A stretch of 64,000 nt of DNA, taken from positions 74,634,636 to 74,698,635 of the forward strand of contig OY986438.1 of the NCBI GenBank assembly GCA_963920525.1. The letters are read 5' to 3'. Position 1 is the first letter of the stretch, and the number at the start of each line of letters is the position of its first letter. This document shows positions 20,626-31,078 of the stretch, one piece after another. Both the position numbers and the translations under genes were made by a program. The notes under the pieces are model-generated. The model saw only the letters and a program-made list of their open reading frames with translations, was not told where the DNA came from and did no database searches. This DNA comes from Dichetophora obliterata (taxonomy: Eukaryota; Arthropoda; Insecta; Diptera; Sciomyzidae).

Positions 20626-21036
20626 CTAGGCTTGAGAAGTAGATCCAGATAATTTTCGCTTCTTATTATTTTTTATTTTTGAGATAATGTGGTCTTCTGA
20701 TGAAAGGATTGTTTGTGTCCCGGAAGAAACAGTCTGTGACAAAGTAAGCGAGATATTTTCCGAAATGGAATTTTCATCATAGACGCTGGTACTGGGTGCG
20801 GCCCTAACTTCACTAAAAAATGTTACAATTTCTCGAAAATTGTTGTTTAACGAGTTAAGACTTTCCCCAAAAAGCTTAATTTTTGAATAAAGTTCATCTA
20901 GGGAAAGTGTCCTACACGAAGCACAGTACCAGCGAAGACCTGATCGCAGAGATTTTAAGTCGTCAAGGCATGACTTGGAAATACCGGCACAAGATGCATG
21001 AAACATTTGCTCACATGGACCAGAACAGCTGAACAT
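20626..21036 (-). pseudogene. J1 ORF1 fragment with PHD-like zinc finger
   Basis: The open frame starts inside a Cys/His-rich finger: CSGPCEQMFHASCAGIS, with a WYCASC pair about 30 residues later, the C4HC3-like spacing found in ORF1 of CR1-group elements. A Ser/Thr-rich tail follows and ends in a Lys-rich KNNKKRK segment. The N-terminus of the finger is missing. It would be the RNA-binding/chaperone partner of ORF2. The family call rests on motif spacing only. Confidence 0.65.
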
Positions 21037-21267
21037 GGGGTTCAGAATGTTTCACATGGGATTCAGACACATGACAGCACATGTTTTGTTTTTTCTCTTG
21101 CATTTAATAAAATTTATAGAAAGTTTGAACGTAAAATGAAGAAACAGAATGCAATCCATTTAATTAGACAAAAGAGGACTTCAATTTAGAATTGGCTGTA
21201 CAATAAACTCAAAAAATAGTTATTTATATAGTAATTTGTCTGTACGTGACCGTGGAATGATCACATA

Positions 21268-21463
21268 CAGTAAGTAATGTTTATAACGAACTTTAAGGGA
21301 ACGATAGTTTTGTTCGTTATAAGCGATATTGTATTTTTGGCTATTTATTAATTTTATTTTAGTTTTATATAAAAAATCAACAAACTTCAGCCGCGACTTA
21401 AATTTTGGTTCGTTATAACCAATAGTTCGCAATAAACGATGGCGTTATAAACATTACTTGCTG
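21268..21463. mobile_element. 196-bp MITE with CAGT termini and TA target
   Basis: TA flanks at 21266-21267 and 21464-21465. The terminus CAGTAAGTAATGTTTATAACG is mirrored on the right with one mismatch (CAGCAAG). Internal GTTCGTTATAA motifs occur in both orientations. Probably mobilised by a Tc1/mariner element. Confidence 0.8.
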
Positions 21464-21477
21464 TATATATAAAATAA

Positions 21478-21506
21478 TTTTTATTTATTTATTTATTTAC
21501 TTGATT
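21478..21506 (-). repeat. TTTA microsatellite, probable 3' tail of J2
   Basis: A run of TTTA units. On the reverse strand this is a TAAA tail directly following the J2 3' UTR, as many non-LTR elements have. Confidence 0.55.
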
Positions 21507-22304
21507 GCTAAACCTTAACAGGTTTTATAGCAAATTTAAAATTATAAAATAAGATATTTAATACAATTCAAAAATATAAAGTATGATTTTGATTGAAATC
21601 ATGTAATAATACATACAAACTAAAAAGTTTTAATAAATTGCTTAAAGTATATAATTTTATTAAAGTATAAAAAATAACAGAAAAAAAAAGTTAGTCAAAA
21701 TCGATAATATCAGACAGCAAAGCAGGGTTGCGTTTTCAAAACAATCAAGGTCAAGTTAGCAACAATTTTTGTATACGGCGGAGTCGTGTGACAAACAAGG
21801 TCTTATACCCAATAAAACACCACTCCAATATGTATATATATATAATATATATCGTTGTCTTCCTGAAGCCGGTGAGATCCTGGCTTGACAGGGTGGTTAC
21901 TCGACAAACTAGGTCAACTTCACCAAACCAATTTTCATAAAATAAAGAAAACCAGTTGCGAACGCAGGCACCAAGACAAACTAGGTCTTATCGACCACTC
22001 ATATTAATATATTACAAAGCGATGTAACGTAGTGTTTCAAGAGGTAAAAAGACCCAAGACACCACGGTACCGTCGACAAGTGAAGTTACAATCATCATGA
22101 AGATATGAGGCAACTGAAGATCCCAGGTTTAGGTCCATTCAGATTATTTAGATGTTTATTCACCAAAATTTTCCATTTTACGCTTAGGTCCATTTATCCA
22201 CTTAGATTGTTATATTAATGTGTTTACAAATAACCAGATGCATCAGATATTTGTTTGAAAGAACTTTACATAATCAACGACGGTACAGCAGGTAATCTAT
22301 AGTT

Positions 22305-23457
22305 TTATGTTTGATTGAGTCCATGGAATTCACTTAAGGATATAACATCAGATACAAAATTAAAATCACCGCAAGCGCTTCTAAGAGGTTCATTTTGCAA
22401 ATAATTAGTTCTACAAAAGTTCATGTGGAGTAACTCAAAAGATCTTCTAGGACGAAGAGGAATATTAAAATATACTTTACTCAATAAATATGGACTGTTG
22501 ACATATCCATGTAAAAGTTTTGTAATCCAACAAGCATTTATCATAATTCTCCGATTTTTTAAAGAAGGAAGATTTAAGAGTTGTAACCGATATTCATAAG
22601 ATGGTAAGTGAAAATCAGTATTACAATAAAGATAGCTTAAGCAAAACAAAAGAAATTGTTTCTGCACTGATTCAATGTCGTCTATGTAACAACCGTATCG
22701 AGGGCACCAAACAACTGAAGCGTATTCTAAGATAGGCCGCACTAGGGAAGTGAATAAGGTTTTCGTTATGAATGGATCATTAAACTCTTTTGCCCAACGT
22801 TTATTAAATCCTAAAGTACTATTTGCTCTATTTATTATTTTATTTACATGAATATTAAAGAGTAGTTTAGGATCCATTGTAACTCCAAGATCATTGAAAC
22901 TATCTAAGGACTCCAATGGATAACCACAAATTTTGAAGGTACGTTTAATTGGTTTTTTGCGCGAGAAAGAAATATGCTTGCATTTCTTCATGTTGAGGTT
23001 CATACGGTTCGTTTTGCACCAGTTATGAAGATGATCAATGTCGGCTTGCAAAAATACAGCGTCATTATCATTTTTAAAAGAAAGGAAGAGTTTGACGTCG
23101 TCAGCAAACATTAAGATGCTAGAATGCATTATGACAGATGGCAGATCGTTTATAAAAAGTAGAAACAGAAGGGGCCCAAGATGACTTCCTTGAGGTACTT
23201 CCGAAGTAACAGGAAACTCATGTGATTTCTTGAGCTTAAAAATAACAGATTGTGTTCTATTGCTTAAGTAAGATTCAATCAACTTTACCAACGGTATAGG
23301 AAATCCAACAAGATGTAATTTTAAGATCAATAGTTTGTGATTTCCAACGTCAAAAGCTTTGCTAAAATCCGTGTAAATAACATCAGTCTGTATGCCTTTT
23401 CCAAAGTTTTCTATAGTTTTTGATGTAAATTCGAGAAGGTTAGTAACAGTGGATTTT
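22305..23457 (-). pseudogene. Non-LTR reverse transcriptase (J2 ORF2), 5'-truncated
   Basis: The frame is open from RKSTVTNLLEF through motif A in VIYTDFSKAFD, SEVPQGSHLGPLLF, the FADD box (LMFADDVKLFL) and the conserved C-terminus to a stop at 22305. It is about 380 residues of a domain related to J1. The first RT blocks are lost at the junction with the Helitron-like unit. The apparent N-terminus translated from 23458-23591 is repeat sequence, not RT. The absence of stops shows that the truncation is the main lesion. Confidence 0.9.
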
Positions 23458-26332
23458 CTGGATGTGTGATGTCTATAGACTCCAAAACTACTGAACCGAT
23501 TGACCTGAAATTTTGGCAGTCGATTTGTTGCAGGTACGAGATGGTTGAGGAAAAAAAATTGCCACACCCCCTGTAACCGCCCCCAAATCAATAAAAATGT
23601 TATATTTCAGTCGTTTTGGATCGTATAAGGCTAAAATTTTGTAATTTAGTATGTACGGTTACTGTCGACAACTGTACTAAAAATGGGTTTCCACGCCCCC
23701 TTTTACCGCCCACAAATAAATGAAAATGGTTTATTTCAGACGGTTTTGGTCGTATAACACTTAAATTTGGTACTTTGGTTTGTGTAAATACTGACAGTAA
23801 CTGTACAAAAAATTGGTTTCCACGCTTTTTGCGCCCACAAATCAGTGAAAATGCTATATTTCAAGCAGTTTTGGCCGTGTGAGACTTACATGTTATACCA
23901 AAGTTTGTTTGTTTACTTTCGGCAACTGTACTAAAAAAGGACGTCATCGCTATATAGCCACACCCACTTTTTGAGAAATCATGAAAATTGACTACTGGGT
24001 CGATTGAGCTAAAATGTTGGCTTAGTTTGTACGGTTACTGTCAGCAACTGTACTAAAAATTGGTTTCCACGCCCCCCTTTTACCGCCCAAAAACCAATGA
24101 AAACGTTTTATTTCAACGGTTTGGGTCGTATTAGACAAAAATTTTGTAAATCAGTACATTTGGTTACTTTCGGCAAGTGTACCAAAAATAGGCTTATATT
24201 TCGCATGGTTTTCATCGTATAGACTAAATTTGGTTATTTAGTGCATGGCTACTTTTGGCAGTTATACTGAAAATGGTGAATATATTTGGCATTTCTTGAC
24301 ATGTTCGTATATGGCAGTAAGGCGGTCTGTGGCAGAACAACGTCTGCCGAGAAGAGTGAGTGTTCCTGTGAGGTTTGATAACGTTTGGACGAGGGTGCGT
24401 GGTACCTCCCATACAAGCCAAATTTGAGCTATCGACCACAAACCAAGTAAAGGATATATACCAGACGGATTAATCGTAAAAACTAAGATTAAGTAATTTT
24501 GTTCAGATGGTTACTGTCAGTAACTGTACAAAAAATGGGCGTGGTCGCAATATACATACGCCCACTTTTTCGAAATCATGGCAATTCCAGAGTTCTACAC
24601 ATTTTTATAGTGAAACTTGCTGTGTAGGTGCTCCAAGAGGCAGTCACGATACATAAATGTTTTCACGCCCACTTTTACCGCTGTCTATAAATCAATATCT
24701 GTCTATATAAAAATAAATCGTGATTTGTTCGGATGCTGAATGCTTGAAAATGACTGGACCAAATTGGATACTTCCTTCTATGGGTTTGTTCGTAACTGCT
24801 ACGCAAAGGTTTACGAAAAAATAATGCCCACAAATCGATAAAAATGGTATATTTAAGACGGTTTTGGTCGTATTAAATTTAAATTTAGTAAATAAGTTCG
24901 TGTGATAACTGTCACTAACTTTAATAAAAACGGGAGTGGTCACTCTTATTCTACGCCTACTTTTAAGAAAATATCAAAAACTTCGAAACTATTGGTCCGA
25001 TTGAGTTGGAATTTTGTAAGTGGCTTTGTTTTGAGTACGAGATGGTTTAAGAAGAAATGCCACACCCCCTTTTAAGTCCCACAAATAAATAAAAAATTTG
25101 TGTTATCGAATAGCTTTATAGTTATGGGTCGCACAGCCTAGAAATTCGGTATTCGACCACAATTTATTATTTTCGGTATTCAATTTATATTTAATTCGGT
25201 ATTCAATTTACACATGCAGTTTCAATGATTTTATTTTATGGGTGTTGGACAGGGAGGCGTGACAATCTCCCTTACAACCCAAATTTGCGATATCGAATTT
25301 CTTTGAAGTTATAGGTTGACAGCGTAAGAATTCCGTATTCGACCTAAATTTATACATGCAATTTCATTACTTACATTTTATGGGTAAGGCAAAAGGGCGT
25401 GGCACTTCCCTTACAACCCAACTTTGTGCTTTCAAATAGCTTTAGAGTTATAGGTCGCACAACGCAGGAATTCAGTATTCGACTTCAATGTACACATGCA
25501 GTTTCATTGATTTAATTCTATGTTCATTGGTAAGAGGGGCGTGGCACCTCCCATTTAACGTAAATTTGCGATATCGAATATCATTGAAGTTATAGGTCGC
25601 ACAGTTTTTGAATTCAGTATTGGACCTTAATGTACACATGCAGTTTCATTGATTACATTTTATGAGCGTTGATCAAGGGGCACCTCCCATACAACGAAAA
25701 TTTGTGATATCGAATAGCTTTGGAGTGCAAAGTCGCACAGCGGCGGAGTTCAGTATTCGACCAAAATTTACGCATGCAGATTTACTGATAAAATTTTTTA
25801 GAGTTTGTCGTGGGGGGGGGGGGGGGGTGACAACTCCAACTTAATCCAAATTTGGGATATCAAATAGCTTTGGAGTTATAGGTAACTCAGCTTCGAAATT
25901 CAGTATTCGACCTCAATTTACACATGCAGTTTCATTGGTAAAATTTTATGGGCGTAGGAAAAAGGGGAGTGGCACCCCCATACAACGCAAATTTGTGATA
26001 TCGAATAGTTTTGGAGTTATATGTCGCAAAGTTTTGGAATTTGGTATTCGACCTCCATGCACACATCCAGTTTAATTGATTACATTCTATTAGCGGTGAT
26101 GAAGAGGGCGTGGCACTCCTATATAACCCAATTTATGGGTAGGGCAAAGGGGAGTGGCACTTCCCTTACAACCCAACTTTGTGCTTTCAAATAGCTTTAG
26201 AGCTATAGGTCGCACAATGCCGGAATTCAGTATTCGACCTCAATTTAGACATGTTGTTTAACTGATAACATTTGATGGGCCTTTGACAAGGGAGAGTGGC
26301 AGCCACGCGCCGGGTTTTAGCTAGTTTAAAAT
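23458..26332 (+). mobile_element. Non-autonomous Helitron-like unit with two minisatellite arrays
   Basis: The right end carries a GC-rich short stem (CACGCGCCGGG) followed by TTTTAGCTAG and a T. This is the CTRR-plus-hairpin arrangement of Helitron 3' ends, which insert between A and T without duplication. The left end is uncertain (23458-23475). Inside, 23600-24700 repeats a roughly 120-130-bp unit (CTGTACTAAAAAT..CCACGCCC..GTTTTGGTCGTAT), and 25090-26330 repeats a roughly 140-bp unit eight times. No Rep/helicase gene is present. Confidence 0.6.
25090..26330. repeat. Eight-copy minisatellite, about 140-bp unit
   Basis: CACATGCAGTTTCATTGAT-like boxes occur near 25212, 25347, 25493, 25633, 25773, 25921, 26062 and 26251. 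Each is followed by ATGGGCG..GGCGTGGCAC and preceded by ATATCGAATAGCTTTGGAGT. A run of 16 G occurs at 25812-25827. Confidence 0.85.
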
Positions 26333-26453
26333 AATTTCTAATGTTGGATGATGAAAATCTTCGGGTGTAACCAGAGGATCTGATTCAGACACAGAAGCGA
26401 TATTGCTGTCATAAAAAAACACCAGATCAAGCAAACGATTATTTTTGTTAAAG
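26333..26453 (-). pseudogene. J2 endonuclease C-terminal end
   Basis: The reverse strand reads NNRLLDLVFFYDSN, SESDPLV and FHHPTLEI, the conserved end of APE-type retrotransposon endonucleases (LDLVF and HHPxL motifs). It continues the frame from 34159 across the BEL insertion, sharing the duplicated ATGCA. Confidence 0.85.
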
Positions 26454-26516
26454 ATGCATGAATAGATTTCGAATTTAAGTGGACTGTATTTACTACTTAA
26501 TCGTTTCGCGGTTATA

Positions 26517-27783
26517 CAGTGTGTGAGAAATATAAGTGTTTCGCATATTTTTTCAAGTGTATTAAAAAAATGTATGGCTAACGGTAAATTTTTATGTATT
26601 GCCTATTCCCCATTTCGCAACACAAAAAGTTTTCCATTCGAACGTAAACTTCTGTTGTGAACACTACAATTCGAAATGAGTGCGAAATTTAAAAAGCGAT
26701 TTGAGATTGTGTTTTTGGTTAACCACCCAAAAGGCCCAAAAATGAGTGCTAAAGCCGCCGCAAAATACACGAAATGTTCAATATCATTTGTTAACAAGTG
26801 GATCAAACGCTACAAAAAAGTTGGTAATGTTGACGACTCTGAGGGCAGAGGCAGAGAACGAGTAACCTCAAAAAAGGTGGATAAGGCTATATGCAATTTA
26901 TTTGAGAAAAATCCGACTCTTAGCCTTAGAGCAGCGAAACAAAAATTATCGCAGAAAGGAGTCGAAGTTTCTACATTCACAATCAGACAAAGACTTTTGG
27001 AATCAAACATTTCTAACAAGAGTACCAACACAAAACCTTTGTTAACTGAAAAACACATTGAAAAAAGATTAACATGGGTACGTCAACATTTGGATCGTGA
27101 CTGGAGCAACGTTATCTTTACTGACGAGTCCTCCTTCGTAATTTATAATCGCTTTAAGAAAGCTTGGACAAAAAAAGGCGAGAGGTTGATTCAGCGAACA
27201 GTCAAGCACCCATTGAAGGTTCATGTGTACGGATGCTTTTCAGAAAACGGTTTTGGGAAATTGATCGCTTTTACACAAAATTTAAACGCGGAGTATATGT
27301 GCAAATTATACAAATATGGCCTACTGAAATCTGCTGAAGCATTGTATGGAAAAGAAAATAATGATTGGCTACTGCAGGAGGATAATGACCCCAAGCATCG
27401 AAGTCGCCTTTGTACGGCATGGAAACGAGAGCATGGGGTGCAAACACTAGATTGGCCTTCTCAAAGCCCCGATGCCAATCCCATCGAAAATAAGTGGTCC
27501 CTTATGAAGCAAAAACTGAGAGGAAAACATATTTCAACCAAAAAACAATTTATTCTCACGTTGCAACGCATATGGAAAGCATTTCCCGCGGAATATGCTG
27601 CACAACTCAGCAAAAGTTGCCCCAGAAGATGTCAAGCTATAATTGACAACAACGGCGACTGGACCAAATATTAAATATATAGCGAAAACATATTTTGGTT
27701 GTAATTTTTAATTAATAAAAAAAAATTTTAAAAACTTATTGTTTTAACGATTTATACGCAACTCGTTTTTTTCTCACACACTG
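26517..27783 (+). mobile_element. Tc1-family mariner, 1,267 bp, apparently intact
   Basis: The ends CAGTGTGTGAGAAA and its exact complement TTTCTCACACACTG are flanked by TA at 26515-26516 and 27784-27785. The other LTR of the same BEL element shows the unoccupied TA. One long transposase gene fills the element. Confidence 0.93.
26676..27674 (+). CDS. Tc1-family transposase, full length
   Basis: 332 residues with no interruption. The N-terminus has a helix-turn-helix DNA-binding region (residues about 20-110, with AAKYTKCSISFVNKWIKRY) and a basic stretch (KGERLIQR appears later). The catalytic DDE core has Asp in VIFTDESSF, Asp in LQEDNDPKHRS and Glu in SPDANPIENKW. The second Asp and the Glu are separated by 34 residues, the Tc1 DD34E signature. 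It cuts and pastes the element at TA. The start ATG follows 159 bp of terminal sequence. Length and motifs match active Tc1 proteins, so it could be functional; whether it is expressed inside an LTR is unknown. Confidence 0.93.
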   Translation: MSAKFKKRFEIVFLVNHPKGPKMSAKAAAKYTKCSISFVNKWIKRYKKVGNVDDSEGRGRERVTSKKVDKAICNLFEKNPTLSLRAAKQKLSQKGVEVSTFTIRQRLLESNISNKSTNTKPLLTEKHIEKRLTWVRQHLDRDWSNVIFTDESSFVIYNRFKKAWTKKGERLIQRTVKHPLKVHVYGCFSENGFGKLIAFTQNLNAEYMCKLYKYGLLKSAEALYGKENNDWLLQEDNDPKHRSRLCTAWKREHGVQTLDWPSQSPDANPIENKWSLMKQKLRGKHISTKKQFILTLQRIWKAFPAEYAAQLSKSCPRRCQAIIDNNGDWTKY

Positions 27784-28079
27784 TATTTCAACTGGTTTCT
27801 TTGGCGCATGAATCGAGGCCTTCGGCCACTCCTGTAGATAATTTGCGTCACATTATCTGCGCTCTCCGAAACGGAACATCCCGGCCCCGTTGAACTAGTT
27901 CAACTTCCGCGCAAAGGGCCCTGCGTATGAGAAAATGCGCGATCCCCGTGCGCCTTGCAGGGTTGCCGAGCGCGCTGCTCGGTCCCTTTGTACTTTGTTA
28001 ATTGTGTTGTTGCGAATCAGGATCCAGTGGTAGGACGCTGACTTTCTGAATTGGGCGATGAACATGTCCATAAGCCGTT

Positions 28080-29391
28080 TGAATCGTTACGCTTCATACA
28101 AGGCCCTGCGCATCGGAACGTGCCTCAGTCACTCTTCCTAGTGCCCAGAGTGGTGGTGGCACGTTATTCTCCAGTATGAGAACAAGGTCGCCGATATTGA
28201 CGTTCTCGCGTGGCGTCGTTCATTTCGAGAGGCGCTGCAGCGAGACCAAGTAGTCGGCACGCCAGGCATCCCAAAAAATGTGTACCTGCGCTTGAATAAA
28301 GGCCCAGCGCTTGGTTGGTGAAACATCCTTTACAGCTTCCTTGCGCATGAGCGGTGCTGTGAGGGGTCGCCCGTGACTAAGATGCGCTGGTGTTATGACT
28401 TCCAAATCCGATGGATCGTCGCTTACTGGATGTAGTGGTCTATCATTCAAAATCGCTTCGATTTGCGAAAGTAATGTAGCCAGCTGCTCGAAAGTTAGCG
28501 CGTGTCCGTGAGTCAGCCCACGCAAGTGATGTTTGTATGACTTCACGGCGGCCTCCCAGAGGCCTCCTTGGTGTGGCGCGCCCGGTGGAATAAACTCCCA
28601 TTTAACGCTCTCCTTAGCTAGCGCTCCGACCAGATCTGTGCTCGGTCAACTGTATCACATAGCCGTCATTTCTTTGCTCGCGCCTACGAAATTTTTTGCG
28701 TTATCGCTGTGGAAGCACTCAACAGATCCACGCCGGCTAGCCAGTCGGTAGTAAGCCGCCATAAATGCACTCGTGGTGAGGTTCGTGTGGCCATGCATAC
28801 GAAAACAGCAATATAACCCTTTAGCTCGATTTTGCGGCTGTTATTCCATGCGCGAAGGCGGATTAGGCCGGCGTAGTTAATTCCAGTGTGCGCAAACGGA
28901 AATGTAGGTGTGACACGGCATTCGGGCAGCGCTGACATCATCTGGCCATTTGGTTGCGCTTGATACCGATGGCAAAAAATGCATCTGCGCAATTGCGTGC
29001 GATTTACCTGTCTAAGTCGTAGAATCCAGTATCGCTGGCGTATGAATTGCATCGTTCCTTGGACTCCAGCGTGTAATGTCTTCCGGTGAGCTTCTCTAAT
29101 GATAAGTAGTGCCACTTGGCTCTTGGGTGGCACGATGATCGGCTCTAGCGTGTCGATTGGCGCATTGCTTCGTATTATTCTACCGCACATGCGAATCACT
29201 CCTTCGTCGTCAATACGTGGATTCATCTGAAGTAGTTCGCTGCGTGGTGATACTTGATTCCCTCGCTGTAACTCTTGAATCTCGACAGGGTAGTACTGCG
29301 CCTGAACCTGCGCAATAATAAAGGCTTCTGCGCTAAGCTGCTCTTTGATTTCATCGCGAGTTTGCCTTTGGGCGTGTGCGCTTGTGCTCAC
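28080..29391 (-). pseudogene. BEL/Pao integrase
   Basis: The zinc-binding part carries HRKTLHAGVQGTMQFIRQRY and CIFCHRYQAQ (HHCC). The BEL-typical LPECRVTPTFPFAHTGINYAG follows, with the first catalytic position occupied by Asn (INYAG) where Asp is usual. The C-terminal part lies in other frames: 28220-28546 has LNDRPLHPVSDDPSDLEVITPAHLSHGRPL, and a short tail extends to about 28080. Frame changes separate the pieces. It would insert the cDNA; this copy is broken, with a doubtful active site. Confidence 0.85.
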
Positions 29392-29491
29392 GACATCTTT
29401 TGATAAATCTAAGCGCGTACATCGTGACTCTCACTGTAGTGCGCCATGATCCGTAGCATTCAAGTAGATTTGTTTTACCTCGCAGAAAATG

Positions 29492-30148
29492 TTAAATGTT
29501 TGATGTGGTGACCAGCAGCACTTCTGGCACTCTCTTCTCTGCGCACTTCCACGGCCTCATCGTCCTGAATCTCGTACGGTTTCTGCGGCCATTCGTCTTC
29601 GTCTGATGCCAACCACTCGGGTCCCCCCACCATAGACGACTGTCTATCAACTGTTCTACAGTGGTGCCTCGACTGATGATGTCTGCAGGATTGTCTGCAG
29701 TAGGAACGTGTCGCCATTCTGCGCCTTTAGTTGTCGTCTGCACTGAGTTTACTCTATTGGCAACGTACGTTTTTAGTTGGCATGGCAGTTTGCTTAACCA
29801 ATGCAAAACGACCATGGAATCACTGCAGCATATTGTTGCCTTCACTGGTGCTTTGATCATCTGCGTCATCACTCGCTCAACATGCTTAATGTTTCGCCCT
29901 AGCAACTCTGCTGCGCATAGCTCGAGTCGTGGTGTTGTGACTGTTTTTACTGGCGCCGCTTTTGATTTTGCAAACAGTAACATTGTTTGCGCTTTGTTGT
30001 CGTCTCTAACGACCTTGATGTAGATTGCCGCTCCATATGCGTTGTTTGAAGCATCGGCAAACCCAAAAAATTGGATGCTCTGAGCTGTTGCTGTTGTTTC
30101 GATCCATCTTGGAACTTTGATGGTCTCAATAAGAGTTAGCTCTTGCAT
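29492..30148 (-). pseudogene. BEL/Pao RNase H region
   Basis: The frame shows FFGFADASNNAYGAAIY with the first catalytic Asp, LELCAAELLGRN with Glu, CSDSMVVLHWLS with Asp, and WRHVPTADNPADIISRG, the Pao-group terminal motif with its conserved Asp. RNase H removes RNA from the RNA-DNA hybrid. It joins RT upstream by a small frame overlap (30126-30148) and should be one polyprotein. It ends at 29492 in a frame-shifted tail. Confidence 0.88.
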
Positions 30149-31075
30149 AAGTCCTTGTAACGCTCTTCAATTTCTTTTTCAAAAGTTTTGCAACTTGGCT
30201 GACCACCATGCTTTTTGTGATTGAAGTCTGTTTTGTTTGTTGTACTTTCCATAGCAAAACATCATCGAGCGTGTTCCAGTGTATTCCCAGCACTGGCGTA
30301 GTTTCTTCATCCGATAGCGGACGGATTGTAGTTGTTGTCTCTTCATCGATTTCTTCCAGTACTCGCCAGCTATTGGATGTCCATTTTGCCAGCGGAAATT
30401 TTCCTTTTCCAAGAAGTGTCGTCAACTCATGAAATATCTCGATCGCGCCTTCTTCGGTGTCAGTGCCGGTTATGAGATCGTCTACCCAGAAATCTCTCAG
30501 CGCTATTTGTGCAGCTAGCTTGTGCTCATTTGCGTGGTCTATAGCACATTGTCGTAAGGCAGCGATTGCAGATGCAGGTTTTAATCCATAAACAATGCAA
30601 TCATGTTGAAGTGTTGTAAGCGGCCCACCTGGAGTGAAGCGCCATAATATGCGCTGCGCTACCGCGTCATGGGGATCTACCATGACTTGCTGAAACATTT
30701 TTACAATGTCGGCTGTTATTGCAATTCTATGCGCCCGGAATCTAAGTTGGATATCAATCAGATTGTCCTGTTGCGTCGGCCCATCATACATAAAATCGTT
30801 AAGTGACTTACCGGTTTCGCACTTGCATGAACCGTCAAATACTACTCGAAATTTGCCTTTATCGATACCATGATGTGGTTATATTACTTCTTCGGGATGA
30901 CGCTCTTTCTCGAAGACTTCGTGCATATGCCCTAGCGCTATAAATTCATCGATGAATGCGCTGTAATTTGCGTGGTATGATGGAAATCGCACGAAATTTG
31001 CGTGTAGAGAATTAAATCGTCGCTCGCATATCTTTTTTGTGCCGCGCCGGTTTCTTGTTGAATCGATGAATGGGT
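30126..31075 (-). pseudogene. BEL/Pao reverse transcriptase
   Basis: 30791-30126 is open and carries the motif A block ITADIVKMFQQV, QRILWRF, YGLKPASAIA and the active-site box FWVDDLITG, where Trp replaces the usual Tyr of YVDD. Upstream (30850-31075) lie the palm-entry segments RRFNSLHANFVRFP and FIDEFIALGHMHEVFEKER in broken frames. The RT makes the element cDNA. The Trp in the YxDD box is either a damaging mutation or a lineage trait; the two Asp residues are intact. Confidence 0.88.
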
Positions 31076-31078
31076 ATT

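Larger units (their letters stand above)
17466..21190 (-). mobile_element. Jockey/CR1-type non-LTR retrotransposon J1, near full coding length but inactivated
   Basis: Reverse strand: an ORF1 fragment with a PHD-like finger (20626-21036), an endonuclease (about 19139-20060, frame-broken) and RT (17587-19138). It ends at GATATCATT next to the gypsy fragment. The 5' end is uncertain, around 21040-21190. Frames are broken by stops and short duplications. Its 3' part is duplicated in inverted orientation at 1-536. Confidence 0.85.
26459..27878 (-). repeat. BEL 3' LTR, split by the Tc1 mariner
   Basis: 26459-26516 and 27784-27878 together align with the 5' LTR at 34000-34153. The mariner occupies the gap, with a duplicated TA. 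On the reverse strand a purine-rich tract (CGGGGCCGGGA, about 27879-27890) immediately precedes the LTR and is the probable polypurine tract. Confidence 0.9.

Noticed and set aside
23600..26330. CRISPR-like array
   Set aside because: Unit length, degeneracy and lack of unique spacers are those of minisatellites, and the genome is eukaryotic.
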